A DNA stretch of 64,000 nucleotides from Crambe crambe (Eukaryota > Porifera > Demospongiae > Poecilosclerida > Crambeidae), in assembly GCA_963924555.1 (NCBI GenBank), contig OZ004587.1, positions 3,224,001 to 3,288,000 of the forward strand. Reading direction: 5' to 3'. The translations under genes were made by a program, and so were the position numbers. Numbering within the stretch: position 1 is the stretch's first letter; each line of letters opens with the position of its first letter. The notes beneath the pieces are model-generated. The model was not told the DNA's origin. It did no database searches and was given only the letters and a program-made list of their open reading frames with translations. Positions 49,761 to 61,358 of this stretch are shown here, piece by piece.

Positions 49761-51330
49761 ATGAACACGCTAGAACCCTCCTAAATTTTACATAGCTAGT
49801 TATTAATGAACAAGCAGTTCTGTTGTAGAACATGCATGAGTGAATCTACTCCCTGGTTTTCCAATATCATTTATGGAGCCAGCCTATAGCTACAAGTACA
49901 GAAAATTCCAAAACTGATTTTGCCATGATTTTTTCCCCCAATTTCTGGAAGTGGAGTAACCAAAATAAAATAATTGCATGCTGTCTAAAATGTAGTGCTG
50001 CTCGGATGGATTCTCACCTGCACCTGCAAAATAAAAGATGCTGGCAATTGTGCTTAGAATGAACTCAGAAGTGAAGTTGAGAAAAGAGACCACAATCATT
50101 ATCACCACTCTGGATTTACAGATATTTTTGTTTGTTGCTGTAACAAGATGTTTCTTTGTATGACTGTATATCAAACGTATGTGTCATAATAGGCTCTGAA
50201 CCTCCAACATGCTCTGTTGTGCAGCAGTGACAATGGAATCAGTAGCTATATAGCTTCAGGGAATAGATCCAACACTGGATATAGATCAATATTATAATTT
50301 CTATAATTATTACAACAAAAACAATCATAGCTAATTATTATCAGCTAGTGTGATAACTTATAGCTACCTTGAGTTTTGTACTCTTCACTAGGATTGTAGA
50401 CAGACTTCCTTTATTCATAATCATATATATGCACTAGAATGTAACACAACAAAATAATAAAATGTAATACAGTTAGCTATTAGCTATTTTATTATAATAA
50501 GCTACGACCTGATTGTATGTTAAGTTCAGGCTCTTCCTTTCTTTTGTCTTTGCTATGGTTTTGGAGGTGGGACATTTCACACTAGAAAGGATATCCTACA
50601 CTAGTATAGAATGTCCCCGGAGGCTCTCCACACTAGTGTAGACTGTCCGGGGGGACATTCTGCACAGGGGGACATTCTACACTCCAACAACGGTAGTACA
50701 GAGATCTCTACATGATTCTAAGAACAGCAAGTATTCCATTTCATAGGGCAACTAAATTTCTGATGAGCTATGACTTTTTGTTGCCAGCCAGATAAATCTT
50801 TTATTGTACCAGAGATATTCTATACTGGAATAACATAGCTACATAGCTAGCTACAGGAATTCCATTGACACCGCATGGTTACTTACCAAATAGCTAGCTA
50901 GTTTGTTCAAAGTTTGACCTCACTTAAGGGGGTGCAAATTCTAAGAAATTCTGTCTTTCAATCAGTAACTGACTTGGTCTACTCCTGTCACTAGACCTCT
51001 TTCTCCAACATACCACATCTATATGAGAGCATTCTTCAGGCCGTGTGCAGTCAGCAAGTGTTCCAGTTGTAAAGGATTGAAGCTTCCATCTACAAAGACA
51101 ACAGTATGTGGTGTGGAAGCTACTACTTCATGCATCAGAGACATACACAACTACAAATTAACGATCCACAAAAAGAGAGAGAGAGAGAGGATAGCTACTC
51201 TGCTTAACAGAAATGGAAGGTAAAATCTAAAGCTGTGCATTTCATTATACAGGAGGTGACAAAACTGCAGAACAGCTACTGGACAGACATCACACAGATT
51301 ATTTGAACCTGTCCAGACTGCTACATTACA
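49761..51330. other. Intergenic, no gene seen
   Basis: AT-rich. 50,595-50,685 holds several imperfect copies of a GACATTCTACACT/GAATGTCCCC word on both strands. No exon is supported. Confidence 0.4.
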
Positions 51331-52000
51331 CAGTCTATTCATCTTCAAGGAAAACAAAAGTCTGTTCCCTGACTTTAACATTTACATGGAGCAATAACTA
51401 TCCCATCCTCTGCAATAATGATTACAGTCAGTAAGTCTATTCATTCTCAAGGAGAACAAAAGTCTGTTCCCTGACTTTAACAGTTAGCTAGCTACATGGA
51501 GCAATAACTAACCACCCTCTGTGACTTAGTTATTATCAGCTGCATGCATTACAGTAACTAACAGTCAGTGGTGAAGAACTAGGGGGGCAGGGGGCCCCCC
51601 TCCCCCACTTTATGTGATGTGCATGATATTATAATTAACATTCTTGTCACTAACAGACTTTGTTTTACTGATATTGGTCAATAATCATTCTTTCACTCCT
51701 AGCTACTCAACACTTGAAATTTCTGGTCTTAGAATTTTAACATAAAACCTCCTCAGATTGCACCAGATTGCTTCTAATGGACCCCAAAAACCAAAAAATT
51801 TCCTGGGGGGCATGCTCCCAGACCCCTCTAGATGGCGTGCTTCACACGCTATATGATACAAAAAATCTCTGCCCCCCCTCCCCACTTTTCAGTAGCTGTC
51901 TCCCCCCCTGACTAAAGCAGTCTATTCACTCTCAAGGAAAACAAGTCTGTTCCCTGACTATAACAGTTACATGATATAACTATCCACCCTCTATGACCTA
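51331..52000 (+). repeat. Diverged ~100-bp repeats around a G/C-run element
   Basis: CTATTCATCTTCAAGGAAAA with TCTGTTCCCTGACTTTAACA occurs at 51,331-51,405, 51,432-51,520 and 51,918-52,000, with a fainter copy near 52,668-52,740. Between the second and third lies 51,580-51,912, bounded by G/C runs (GGGGGGCAGGGGGCCCCCC at the left; CCCCCCTGAC at the right), typical of a small non-autonomous element. Confidence 0.65.
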
Positions 52001-52926
52001 TAGCTATCATCAGCAATACTGCTCATCCAATTATCTGCATGCTCTGTAATTACAAATAGTCTCATGAACCAACTTGTTCTATCATCTTGGAGCATGTGAT
52101 GAAAGTGTTAAGTGCATTCCAAAATGATAGAGTCCCCAGACCATTTCCTCCTTCTTTTTTTTTTTAATGGTCTTGCCACATGAGACTAATACCCAAATAA
52201 AATTGCATGCAAATCCATGTGATTATCTTTTTAATACCTGACCAACTAATTGTTTGGAGGTGCAGGCACTGCCCATCTGAGATTTTTGGGGTGGCCTCCT
52301 GCCCCCTGTTCCTACCACCAGTACTCCATTCATTCTTCAACAGATCTAGTCTCTACAATCAGGGTGTCTTTAGCTACTCAATGGATGGAATGACCAAAAT
52401 TTTGCTGGTAGCTATAGCTAGTACCTATGTCAAAATTTTCCAAAATCAATTAGAATGGTCTTTGGGATTTCTGAGATACAAGATGGCTTTGAGACACTAA
52501 ATGAGTATGCATGGAAGATTATTTTGAGCCAGCACAAATCATTGTCCATTCCAGTAACCATTTCATTCCACTGGATAAACACACCTCCTTGACTCACACC
52601 CAATTCTTTTGATATAAAAGGGTCTGACTACACATGCATGATTCATATCCTTTACACTAAGTAAAGTAATCCATTCATTAAATTTTCAAGGTAGCTAAGA
52701 CAATAGTCAGTTCCACAACTTTAACAAGTCCAGCTGCAATCTTTCCCCTTATCATTAGCTGTTACTGCCATCACAGTCCCTAAAGTAGTCCATCCATCCT
52801 AATAGTCATGCAAAACTCCAGCATTGAATAGCTATTATAACAGTGGAGTACACTGTAGCTATAAAAATAGTGGTCATGCACAAAAAAATCATCAGTTTTC
52901 TGCTGGACTAGTAGCTTGCTAGTAAA
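52001..52926. other. Intergenic upstream of astacin 2
   Basis: No exon recognised. A TATAAAAG-like word occurs at 52,613-52,620, about 310 bp before the start codon of the second astacin, and could be a core promoter; this is speculative. Confidence 0.35.
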
Positions 52927-53202
52927 ATGCATCTGATGGAATGGTTGGTTCTTGTTGGGGCACTAGCTTTGTGCTCACCAGTTTGGTCCAAACCAATCAC
53001 TGGGGCCTCCACTTCTCAGGATTATGAGACTGTTTCTGACTTTATGAAGTTAATCAATCTGATGTTCAAGGTACAATGAAATCACAGTGGGACCTCCACA
53101 ATTTAGTCCCTTCTTAAGAGTAGCTGTCTCTTTTTAGAACACTAAGACTGCAAATATACATCACACTGAAAAAAATAACAACGAAACTGGTAAGTATTCC
53201 CA

Positions 53203-53242
<40 letters not shown>

Positions 53243-54197
53243 TAAACCAAAAGCAGATGATGTTGAAGCAGATGATGCTGAAGCAGACGACACTGAATCA
53301 GATGATATTGATCTGGACCAAAAAGATGAGGGCACTGATGAAGACTCTGAAATCAATCCAATGGAGAATGATAACTTCTTTGAAGGAGACTTGGTCATCA
53401 GCAAGGAAGTCATTGATGCATTCTATGGAGATCCTAAGGACGTATCAGTAAGTAATACCTACAGTATGCAATTAACTACATTTCATTTGTGCATAGCTAT
53501 ACCATACTGTATGAAAAGTTAGAAGTAAAGCAGATACGATGCCTTCCTTTTTTTCGTATAGATTTCTACAACTGCAGTGCGTTCACTACGTCGCCGTTGG
53601 CCAGATGGAAGAGTTATATACAAATTTGATGATACCCTTCATAAAAGCACAAAAAAGAACATTTTAATAGCCATGAAGAACTGGTCCGATAAAACTTGCC
53701 TAACATTCACACCTGCAGCTGATTGCACTGAGGGGTGCCTGCTATTTTTTTCAGGTGGTAACGGTTGCTGGTCCAACTCCATTGGGTATGCACGATTCGA
53801 AAATAGACCTCAACGCATTCACCTTCAACAGCCGGGATGCACTTCACCTATTACAATCATGCACGAAATAGGACATGCTATTGGACTATGGCACGAACAA
53901 AGCAGACCCGATCGTGATCATTATGTGACTATTGAATTCAAAAATATAAAGAAGGGAAAAGCTCACAATTTCAGGAAGCGAACGTGGAATGAAGTGGACA
54001 CTGAAGGCCTGGAGTATGATTATGCCTCCATCATGCAATACAGACAAAAAGCATTCAGTAAAAATGGAGACGACACCATCCTCATTGCTGATCACTGGCT
54101 TTATGCCATAGAGGGTATGCCTATACTTGGAAAGGCTAAAGAGTTGAGTTATGGGGATTATACTGTCATCAACAGGCTGTATGATTGCCCACACTAA
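52927..54197 (+). CDS. Astacin-family secreted metalloprotease
   Basis: Zinc endopeptidase, secreted as a zymogen. Four exons join in phase: 52927-53070, 53138-53189, 53254-53447, 53562-54197, giving 341 residues. MHLMEWLVLVGALALCSPVW is a signal peptide. The propeptide includes an acidic repeat (ADDVEADDAEADDTESDD) and FFEGDLVISKEVIDAFYGDP. The catalytic domain starts near RRRWPDGRVIYKF; the zinc motif HEIGHAIGLWHEQSRPDRD is at residues 231-249 and is complete. The Met-turn is SIMQY: the usual His is Gln, while the zinc-contacting Tyr is kept. The Cys pair expected to bridge KTCLTF and LYDCPH is present, plus an extra pair (DCTEGC). There are no EGF or CUB domains. It is paralogous to 116-1102. 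The 64-nt second intron is mostly a TG repeat. Confidence 0.92.
53204..53241 (+). repeat. (TG)19 microsatellite forming most of an astacin intron
   Basis: Nineteen TG dinucleotides between a GTAAGT donor at 53,190 and the acceptor AACCAAAAG at 53,253. Confidence 0.9.
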
Positions 54198-55569
54198 AAG
54201 AAATGTAAACAGTTATTACAAGAATTACTGACTTGAACACTAAGAATAGCATAATTATAGCAGAACTTCAAATCTAAAGCGCATAAATCTTGTGGTTTGG
54301 GTCAATACTATTTTCGCTACAGTAAAATATTATACCTTCATTCCAGGGTTAATGGTAAATTCCTCTATATAGTAGTAGTAGTCAATTCTCTGACCTCAGT
54401 TAACCTTATCATCATAACTGTATGCAATACTAGCTGATATTGGGTAAACCTCCTACATTTTGTAAAGACTGCTGTACATACGTACATCATCAGCAGATCT
54501 AGAATATGTCTGACAGGTTTTAAGGAAATAAGCATTTTAGTTGATCTCTGCACCACATGCTAGCTGACTAAGTTAAGTATTTTAATCACTCTATATCCCG
54601 AAAGAGGATACTGTGTAACTGCACATGTGGCAAGCTCTCGCGCGCACAGAAGTGGAAGGGGGAAGAAAGAGAGCCACTGTGCATGCTCAGGTTCGACCCG
54701 GTTCAAAGTTTGAGCATACTGTCCAGCAGGACTTTCCTCTTTCTCAGGAGCTTTGTCCACAGAGACCTCTGAAGCCATGTCCAAGAGATCGTGGAGCATC
54801 CTGCACCCAAGAGAAGTGGCTGGCTGAACAAGAAGTTCCTCTTTTCCCAGACTAAGGTATACCACACTACCCGGATCTTTTCTACGTCCACTCTCTTCGA
54901 GTTACTTTTTAGGAGCAGAGAGCAAGAATGCTAGTGTGTAAATACTAATCTTACTACAAGAAGCCATGTTGCTCAGTGCACTTGAAATATTTTGGCAACA
55001 TTTTGTAAAAACATAAACCCCTGCACTTTTCATTATCTATGCCCATGCAGCAAACATTTTTTTTTTATCATCCTTGTACCCTCAGTGTATGTTTATTACC
55101 TTTTACTTGTCTCTTACCACTGTCATATTCACTATAAATAAAGGTTCCCTAGTCTGACTAACTTATTATATATATTAATAGTAGTTATGGGTTGACACAT
55201 AGAGCTATAAACAAGAATATAGCAAGACAGAGATGATGCAGTCGCAAAAGTAACAACTCATAGGGTCTTACTAGATGATGTTGAAGCTATGGAGAGGAAG
55301 ATAATCTCTATATGAGTGGAACTGCCCTCGGCAAAGAAAAAAAAAAGACAATCACTGAAACTCTAGTAGCTCTAGTAGCTTTAGTGGACAGAGCAAACCC
55401 GACTCTTCTGGTACCTAATTGACAAGGCCAATTAGGCATCAGCAGCAATCGGTGCTATCTTAATAGTGCTCTGCAAGTTGGATGCTATATTAGCCTCTTG
55501 ACCAAACTTCTATTATTAGCCACCTCCTCTACCACTGATGCTACTGTGTCCAGGTAGCCTTGTTAGTAG
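54198..55569. other. Intergenic with repeat fragments
   Basis: 54,925-54,985 matches the 3' part of the 0.7-kb element (GTGTAAATAC, AGCCATGTTGCTCAGTGCAC). 55,210-55,330 matches 58,576-58,695 (GCAAAAGTAACAACTCATAG). A minus-strand open frame at about 54,620-54,880 (LGKEELLVQPATSLGCRMLH) runs for roughly 90 codons without a recognisable domain; its status is uncertain. Confidence 0.45.
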
Positions 55570-56501
55570 TTGCTGCAGAGAGAGAGAGAGATCCTTATTA
55601 GCGCATGCGCAAATTGCAGAGAGATCCTCCTCCTCTTATTAGCGCATGCGCAAGTTGCAGAAAGGAATATCTATCTCTCCTGGCCCTCTAAAACACAAGG
55701 ATCTGAAGACTTGCATGGGGATTGTTATGATAGCTCTAGTCCTAAAGAGCTACCAACACCCGGGAGCCGTGTGCAACTTTGTCACAATGTAAAAGAAGTC
55801 GACGATGTGTGGGTAGTACGGGTGGCTGATCATAAGACCTCGATGCTAGGAATGGCCAAATTGACCATGGACCGAGAGATGAAAGAAAGAGTGGACAAAT
55901 ACTTCTCCTTGGTGTGACCACATCTCACAGAGTCGGGAAGTTGTATATCCAACCTCTTGACTTCATACTTCCAGGGTCGAGACCTGTGACGAAGATCGGC
56001 AATCTCAGAAGATTCCTTGAAAATCGATTGAAGGTGCCTATTCCAAGCTGTACACGAGCAAGGAAGCTGGGAGCAACAGAGGCAGCTCATCATTTGGGTG
56101 AAGTGTCCAATACCCTGATTAGTGCACAAATGTCTCACAGTGGCAGTGTCGCCAAGAAATATTATCAGGCAGTAACCGGAACCAAAGATGCAGCTATGTA
56201 CCGCTTTCAAGTCCCTCGAGGCACTTCGAACTGGAAAAATACCACTACCATCACCACTACTACACAGTCACCAAATGCAAAATCGAAGTCCTGGACTGAA
56301 GAGGAAACAACTTACGTACATTGCCACAAAGTCATTTCAAAGAAGGACAATGTTCCTTCCATGAAAGATTGTGCTGCGAAGGCTAGGGATATAAAGGGGA
56401 AAACCCCCAAGCAGATCCAGGATAAAGTACGCATGCTAATATGGCAACAGATCAAAATGGAAGAAGCTTGTATCTCCTCCTCCGAGTCGGATGAGTATTA
56501 A
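55570..56501 (+). pseudogene. Tyrosine-recombinase-like gene with SANT-like tail, interrupted
   Basis: 55,760-55,920 encodes DDVWVVRVADHKTSMLGMAK, like the part of tyrosine recombinases around the catalytic Lys. A TGA at 55,915-55,917 interrupts LV*PHL, where Arg (CGA) is likely ancestral. After a frame change near 55,955 the frame 55,914-56,501 reads FILPGSRPVTKIGNLRRFL, then CTRARKLGATEAAHHLGE, ISAQMSHSGSVAKKYYQAV (Arg, His and Tyr positions of the recombinase core) and a basic tail SKSWTEEETTYVH with PKQIQDKVRMLIWQQ, like a Myb/SANT helix set. Similar proteins are widespread as repeated genes in marine invertebrates and are thought to derive from DNA transposons. The N-terminal domain was not found. 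The assignment rests on motif spacing only. Confidence 0.5.
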
Positions 56502-56965
56502 CTTCCTGGCACAGCATCCATTGCAGATATGCAAAATAGACAAATAACCTGATTCAATTTTTTTGTGTGTAAAATCAGAATTCTGTATGGCCACACAAAT
56601 TTTACTGTATTATTAGTTTCTCCGGGTAACTCAATTGGGAATGGCTATGATAGAGCAGCAAAGTTCATAGCTAGGTATAAAATCGCAGTTTCCACATGCG
56701 TGATGCAAAATCTGCTTTGGCATGATGCAGTCTACTCAAAATTATTTCCCAAAAGCCTTCACCAATTTGGGTTTCAATAGTCAGTGAATCTAGGCATCAT
56801 GCTGAATGCTTAACTTCATATTTGAGTGTTATTGGTCTTGTAAACCAAGTCTCACGAAAATAGAAAAAAATCATTATGACCAATTTGGGTTTTTACAGTC
56901 AAAAGTGAGTGCTATTAGTCTCAAAAGAAAAATTGGATAGTTTTGTAACTCCCCAAGTCTATAAC
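56502..56965 (+). repeat. ~110-bp tandem repeat array, left part
   Basis: From about 56,755 units containing CCAATTTGGGTTTCAATAGT, AATCTAGGCATCATGCTGAA and GAGTGTTATTGGTCTTGTAA repeat; matching units resume after copy C at 57,662-57,860. Copy C of the 0.7-kb element therefore sits inside this array. 56,502-56,750 shows no feature. Confidence 0.75.
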
Positions 56966-57660
56966 AAGTTAGTCTTTTAAAAAGACTAGGAATGCCTCGG
57001 CACGACTTCAGTGCAATCTTTATTATTATTAAACTTTATAAATAATGTGCACTGAGCAACATGGCTCATCGTAGTAAGGTGGGTATTTACACAGCTAGTA
57101 TTATTGCTGTTCAATGGTTTCAAACTGCCGTTTTGAATGATTCTCACGCATATAGCTTGATTGAAGTATGTCTGGGATTCGTTCATTACATTCTCCTTCA
57201 ACATGGCTCTTTCTAAGTCTTTGGCACTTCAAATGATCACCTAGTTCATGTACATTGCAATCTCTGTTGTTTTTGTTCATTGCTGTCTTCTCTGCATGGG
57301 CTTGATTTGTTGGCAAAGACGGCCAAGAAGCATCACTCTCTTCACGGTGTAGCATTACTGCGTAGTGACTGTGAGCCTGAGCCTGTCTGTTTGTCCTAGT
57401 AATGTGGCTCTTGATTTGTTGGCAAAGACGGCCAAGAAGCATCACTCTCTTCACGGTGTAGCATTACTGCGTAGTGACTGCGAGCCTGAGCTTGAGCCTG
57501 TTTATCTTTTTGTCTTGGCTTAACTATACTAGTAGCTAGATAATGCACATGCTCGATACGCATCACCGCGCATCATTGTGCGTGCTATTAATACGTACCA
57601 TCATAGATTATAGTTGCCTTTGGCACTGTGCCTCGGCACTCTGGTGCCGAGGCAAAAAAA
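56966..57660 (-). mobile_element. 0.7-kb element, copy C
   Basis: Starts AAGTTAGTCTTTTAAAAAGA, passes TGCCTCGGCACGACTTCAGT, and ends GTGCCTCGGCACTCTGGTG with GCCGAGGCAAAAA. It is closely similar to copies A and B, including the internal duplication (GTTGGCAAAGACGGCCAAGA twice) and the peptide-coding region on the minus strand. Confidence 0.88.
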
Positions 57661-57862
57661 TTGCTGTGGCCAATTTGGATTTTAACAGTCAAAAGTGAGT
57701 CTAGGCATCATGCTGAATGTTTAGATCACATTTTGAGTGCTATCCGTCTTGTAAAAAAATTGGCCATTTTTGAAATCATAGCCTTAGTAAATTCTGAAAA
57801 AATGTTTGTGACAAATTTGGATTTTAACAATCAAAAATGAATCTAGGCATCATGTGTGAATG
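57661..57862 (+). repeat. ~110-bp tandem repeat array, right part
   Basis: Two further units (GCCAATTTGGATTTTAACAG, then TCTAGGCATCATG) continue the array interrupted by copy C. Confidence 0.75.
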
Positions 57863-58475
57863 GACAAGAAATACACCAAATTTCTGCTGATGCTCAATCC
57901 GTCTTGCCGATTATGTATCAGAAGAGTTGGGTTTGCTATCACCATCTACTGAAGTGTGTGATCAACTCAAACTAGCTATGTAGGTAAGACGAATATAGCT
58001 CTGTGATTCATTTCTGATGGTCCAACGTTAGTTTAAGCTGTGTGTCATCCACCTTCTGTACTGTTGCATAACTTTATTACACCATTCTTCCACGGTGAAT
58101 CACTGCAGAAGGACCATAGCCAGTTTATTGAACGACAGTTAGCTACACACTTCTCAACCTAAAACATTAGCTTACGGTGAGTGAGACATCATGCTTAGTC
58201 CTACTTACCAAACAATGCTAGCACTGTTGTTGTCAGAGCTAGGCCCATTTTCACAGTGAGATTTGTGTACATGACAGTGGTACTGGTAACTATATGATCA
58301 TTGAGGAAACCAGGTAACCATTGAGGCAACCCATGAATTGCTAAGAGAGATGTGACCTTCTAAGATGAATGAGGGGGGTAACTTATCTGGCTCCAACCTT
58401 TGACCTCGATCTTGAGACGAAACAACTTCTGCCTATGAATAAAATATACATGTCATGGTACAAAAGGTAGTTGCC

Positions 58476-58511
<36 letters not shown>

Positions 58512-59350
58512 CTCAAACTAAAGTTTAAAACAGTTATAACCATTAACAAACTGGCTAGCTAAGGAATGGGTTGCCACACACAGAAGAGATGATGTAGTCA
58601 CAAAAGTAACATCTCATAGGGCCTTACCAGATGACTATGGAGAGGGAGATGATGTTGAACCTATGGAGGGGGTAATCTCTGGATGAGTGGAACCGTCCTC
58701 AGCAGATCTTTAGGAAAACCAAGTGTGGCTTGAGTGTCAAGACCTGATCGAGCTTGGATCTGATCACGATGATAGCACCATTAGTCAGCTAGTCTGAACA
58801 ATATCTTCTCTCCACCTCTTTTGTGTCTTCTCTACACCTTGCCTATTTCTCAATCCATCACAATCATCATCCTGAAATCCACACAACACACAAGTTATAT
58901 CAGGATCTACTGGCTACACACAAGCACAGGGAGGACCATACTTGAAAGAGCGGACTCGACAATCCTGTTTTAAACAGATGGGACAGAGAGTAAGTATAGT
59001 ACCACTCAATTGGACTAGCTACACATTCCAACACTTTATAGCACAATAGAATAACTATGCACTGTAATGTGATCTTAGGATTCGCTGACCCAGCAATAAC
59101 CTATGAACAAGACAACTTACAGCAGCTGCAGTCTGATATCCAAGTATCAGAGTACACGTCTCACACTGCAAATGGACAACACAATCACCACAGCAAGTGT
59201 ATTCATGAACTCAACAGGAACGTAGTGACTAAGCTCTTGAGAAAGCTGCAGCTTGTAGCTAATTCTGCTGCTAGGAATACTTGTTATTATTGTACTGGGA
59301 AGCTAGCAAAAGAAAGCTGTAGCTAGTAAAAAGCATAAAGAGCTTGAAAC
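57863..59350. other. Intergenic with (CA)n and a duplicated block
   Basis: A (CA)n run at 58,476-58,510, and 58,576-58,695, which is a copy of 55,210-55,330 (GATGATGTAGTCACAAAAGT). The two copies bracket the recombinase relic and copy C. An 89-codon open frame at 59,057-59,326 has no recognised domain and may be part of the retrotransposon that follows. Confidence 0.5.
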
Positions 59351-60658
59351 TTCAAGTAGCTAGCAAGGTGTAGCCATATTGCTGATGACCTAACACTCAT
59401 TACAGAAAGTCCAGTTGATTAACAGCAGGTCATCTCCTTTGCAAATGACAAGTGCCGTGACCTTGGTCTCACTATTTGCCCCGATAAATGTTTTTCACTG
59501 GTCTTTGATGGAAAGTCTGCAAATATGTAGTAATGCCACATTTACTGCCAGAGATGGTCGCACTACCAACATTAGAGATTACCCATCTGCCATAATACTT
59601 GCCACACTCAAAAAACAGCAAGCGAGTCTTTCCTGAAATCGTTCACATCCACTCTCAGTCGCTTGGACAATGTTAAAGTCCGAGGAGAGTACAAAATGTG
59701 GATATACAAATGCTACTTAGTCCCTTCCTTCCACTTCAGATTATTGATAAATTCCATCAATATCAAAATCACAATGAAGGCTGAGGCCCTTGCTACAAAA
59801 TGTATCAAGTCATGGCTGGGGTTGACTAGATCCACAACAGTGGCTGTTCTCCATCACCCTGACGTATTAAACATCCCATTCCTTCGTAATTACTCAACAA
59901 AAGTGAAACTGTCTTATTTGTCAGCAGTTGCAGTATCCAAGGACCCATTAATTGAAGAAATTGCCTCCCTCTCTACTTCTCCAACTTTCATACGAGATGT
60001 GAGGATCCCAGCATCTGCCTCAAATGCTCTTCAGCTAGCAATTGTCTACATCAAAGATATTAACAGGTCGACTTTACCAAGGACCACCAAAGCCATCCAA
60101 GTAAAGGCCGAGAGGGAACATTGGAATGACAACTTGAGCGAGCTCACTGTTCAGAAGAAGATTATGAATGCATGTGCCCTAGAGAAAGACACCAAGGTTT
60201 GGTCAAGAATAATCCAAGGCCTACCAGCTGGACAGCTGTCCTTTATCATCAGAGCTGCTTCAAACACTCTTCCCACCCTTCTAAACCTTGCACGCTGGAG
60301 ATATAAGACAGACAAGAGTTGCTACCTCTGCTCCTCACCAATACCAACAACACTGCACATTTTCATTTTGAATGCCTGTCCAACAGCTCTTTCACAGGGT
60401 CGTTACTCCTGGCGACATGATAGTGTACTGCAGAAGATTCTGTCATTCCTGCAACATCTTTCTGGCTGGGGTCACTTGTATGGTGACCTAGACAGACACA
60501 GACAATCCGCGAATATTCTGACGTCCTCGGCTCGACCTGATATCATACTTGTGGGAGACAACGAAGAGGTGTTCATACTAGAATTAACTGTCCCCTTCAA
60601 CTCACTGGAGTCCATGAAGAAGGCCACCTCAAGACTAACAAATATGAACTTCTTCTAA
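59351..60658 (+). mobile_element. 3' end of a non-LTR retrotransposon (RT tail and endonuclease)
   Basis: 5'-truncated. Near 59,371 SHIADDLTLITESP corresponds to the reverse transcriptase ADD box (first residue changed). Stops and frame changes follow around 59,415-59,640. From 59,663 a 331-codon frame reads KCIKSWLGLTRSTTVAVLHH, then LPAGQLSFIIRAASNTLPT, a CCHC-like knuckle (CYLCSSPIPTTLHIFILNAC), GRYSWRHDSVLQ, and RPDIILVG with VFILELTVPF, matching a restriction-like endonuclease (PD...E pattern). This layout is that of R2/NeSL-like elements, with the endonuclease downstream of the RT. It is inactive here because the RT core is missing and broken. Confidence 0.8.
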
Positions 60659-60689
60659 GTGACTTAGAGGCCCAAGGTTATGCTCCTAA

Positions 60690-60812
60690 GTTTCTGCCTG
60701 CGACTCTCTTTGGCCTGTGGCTCTCTTGCCTGCAGCTCTCTCTGGCTTGGGGCTCTCTGGCCGGCAGCTCTCTCTGGCTTGCAGCTGGCTCTCTCTGGCC
60801 TGTCTGCTTCGG
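60690..60812 (+). repeat. Tandem GGCTCTCTCTGGCCTGCA repeats
   Basis: About six imperfect 18-22-bp units rich in GCTCTCTCTGG start 30 bp after the retrotransposon stop codon and are probably its 3' tail. Confidence 0.7.
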
Positions 60813-61358
60813 CATTGTTTGTTGACAGATAGTCTATATGTTGCCTTTGTTATGGCATCAATACAGATTTAGGGCTAGCTAAGCTTACTCTTGAAAATAT
60901 TTCATTGTGTAATAGCTGTCAGTCTCCCTCCTGCTCCTGTTTGCCTGCTGCCTAATCTGTTCCCTTATCGGCTGTTATCAGTCTCCTGACTTGTAAGTGT
61001 TCAACCATAGCTAGATAGAACAAGCTACACCACAACTAACATTCAATTTAGGCAAAATCGAGATTTAAATTTAATATTTTATTGTGTAATAGCTATCAGT
61101 TTCCCTGTTTGCTGCTTGACCTGTTGCCTTCTTCCCAGTGCTGGTAAGTTAAGCTTTGAGCCCCGGAAACAATTGTGGGGGTGGGCAAAAGGGGATGCAA
61201 TGTCCTGGGGATGTCAAAAAGGGCCACACCCACCTGGGGGACAGTTTCAGACCCGAAAAGGATGCTTTTGGGGATGTTTAGAACCCTCTAGAAGAACAGT
61301 AGTTGACTGCCATTTTGTTTCCGATTCTACAGTGGCGTGACTACTGGGTTAGGCTAAG
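60813..61358. other. Duplicated 3' sequence and possible promoter region
   Basis: ATTTCATTGTGTAATAGCTG with CAGTCTCCCT at about 60,898-60,935 recurs at about 61,074-61,110. From 61,140 the sequence is richer in G (GTGGGGGTGGGCAAAAGGGG) up to the start codon of the next gene. Confidence 0.4.

Noticed and set aside
53114..53413. Minus-strand Ser/His-Thr-rich open frame
   Set aside because: Antisense of the TG microsatellite and of the acidic astacin propeptide repeat.
54560..54891. Minus-strand ~100-codon frame as a confirmed gene
   Set aside because: No domain, no clear splice sites and a repeat-rich setting; kept only as a note in the intergenic entry.
59351..60658. Host gene encoding a zinc-knuckle protein
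   Set aside because: The frame matches the C-terminal RT/endonuclease region of non-LTR retrotransposons and follows a broken RT core.
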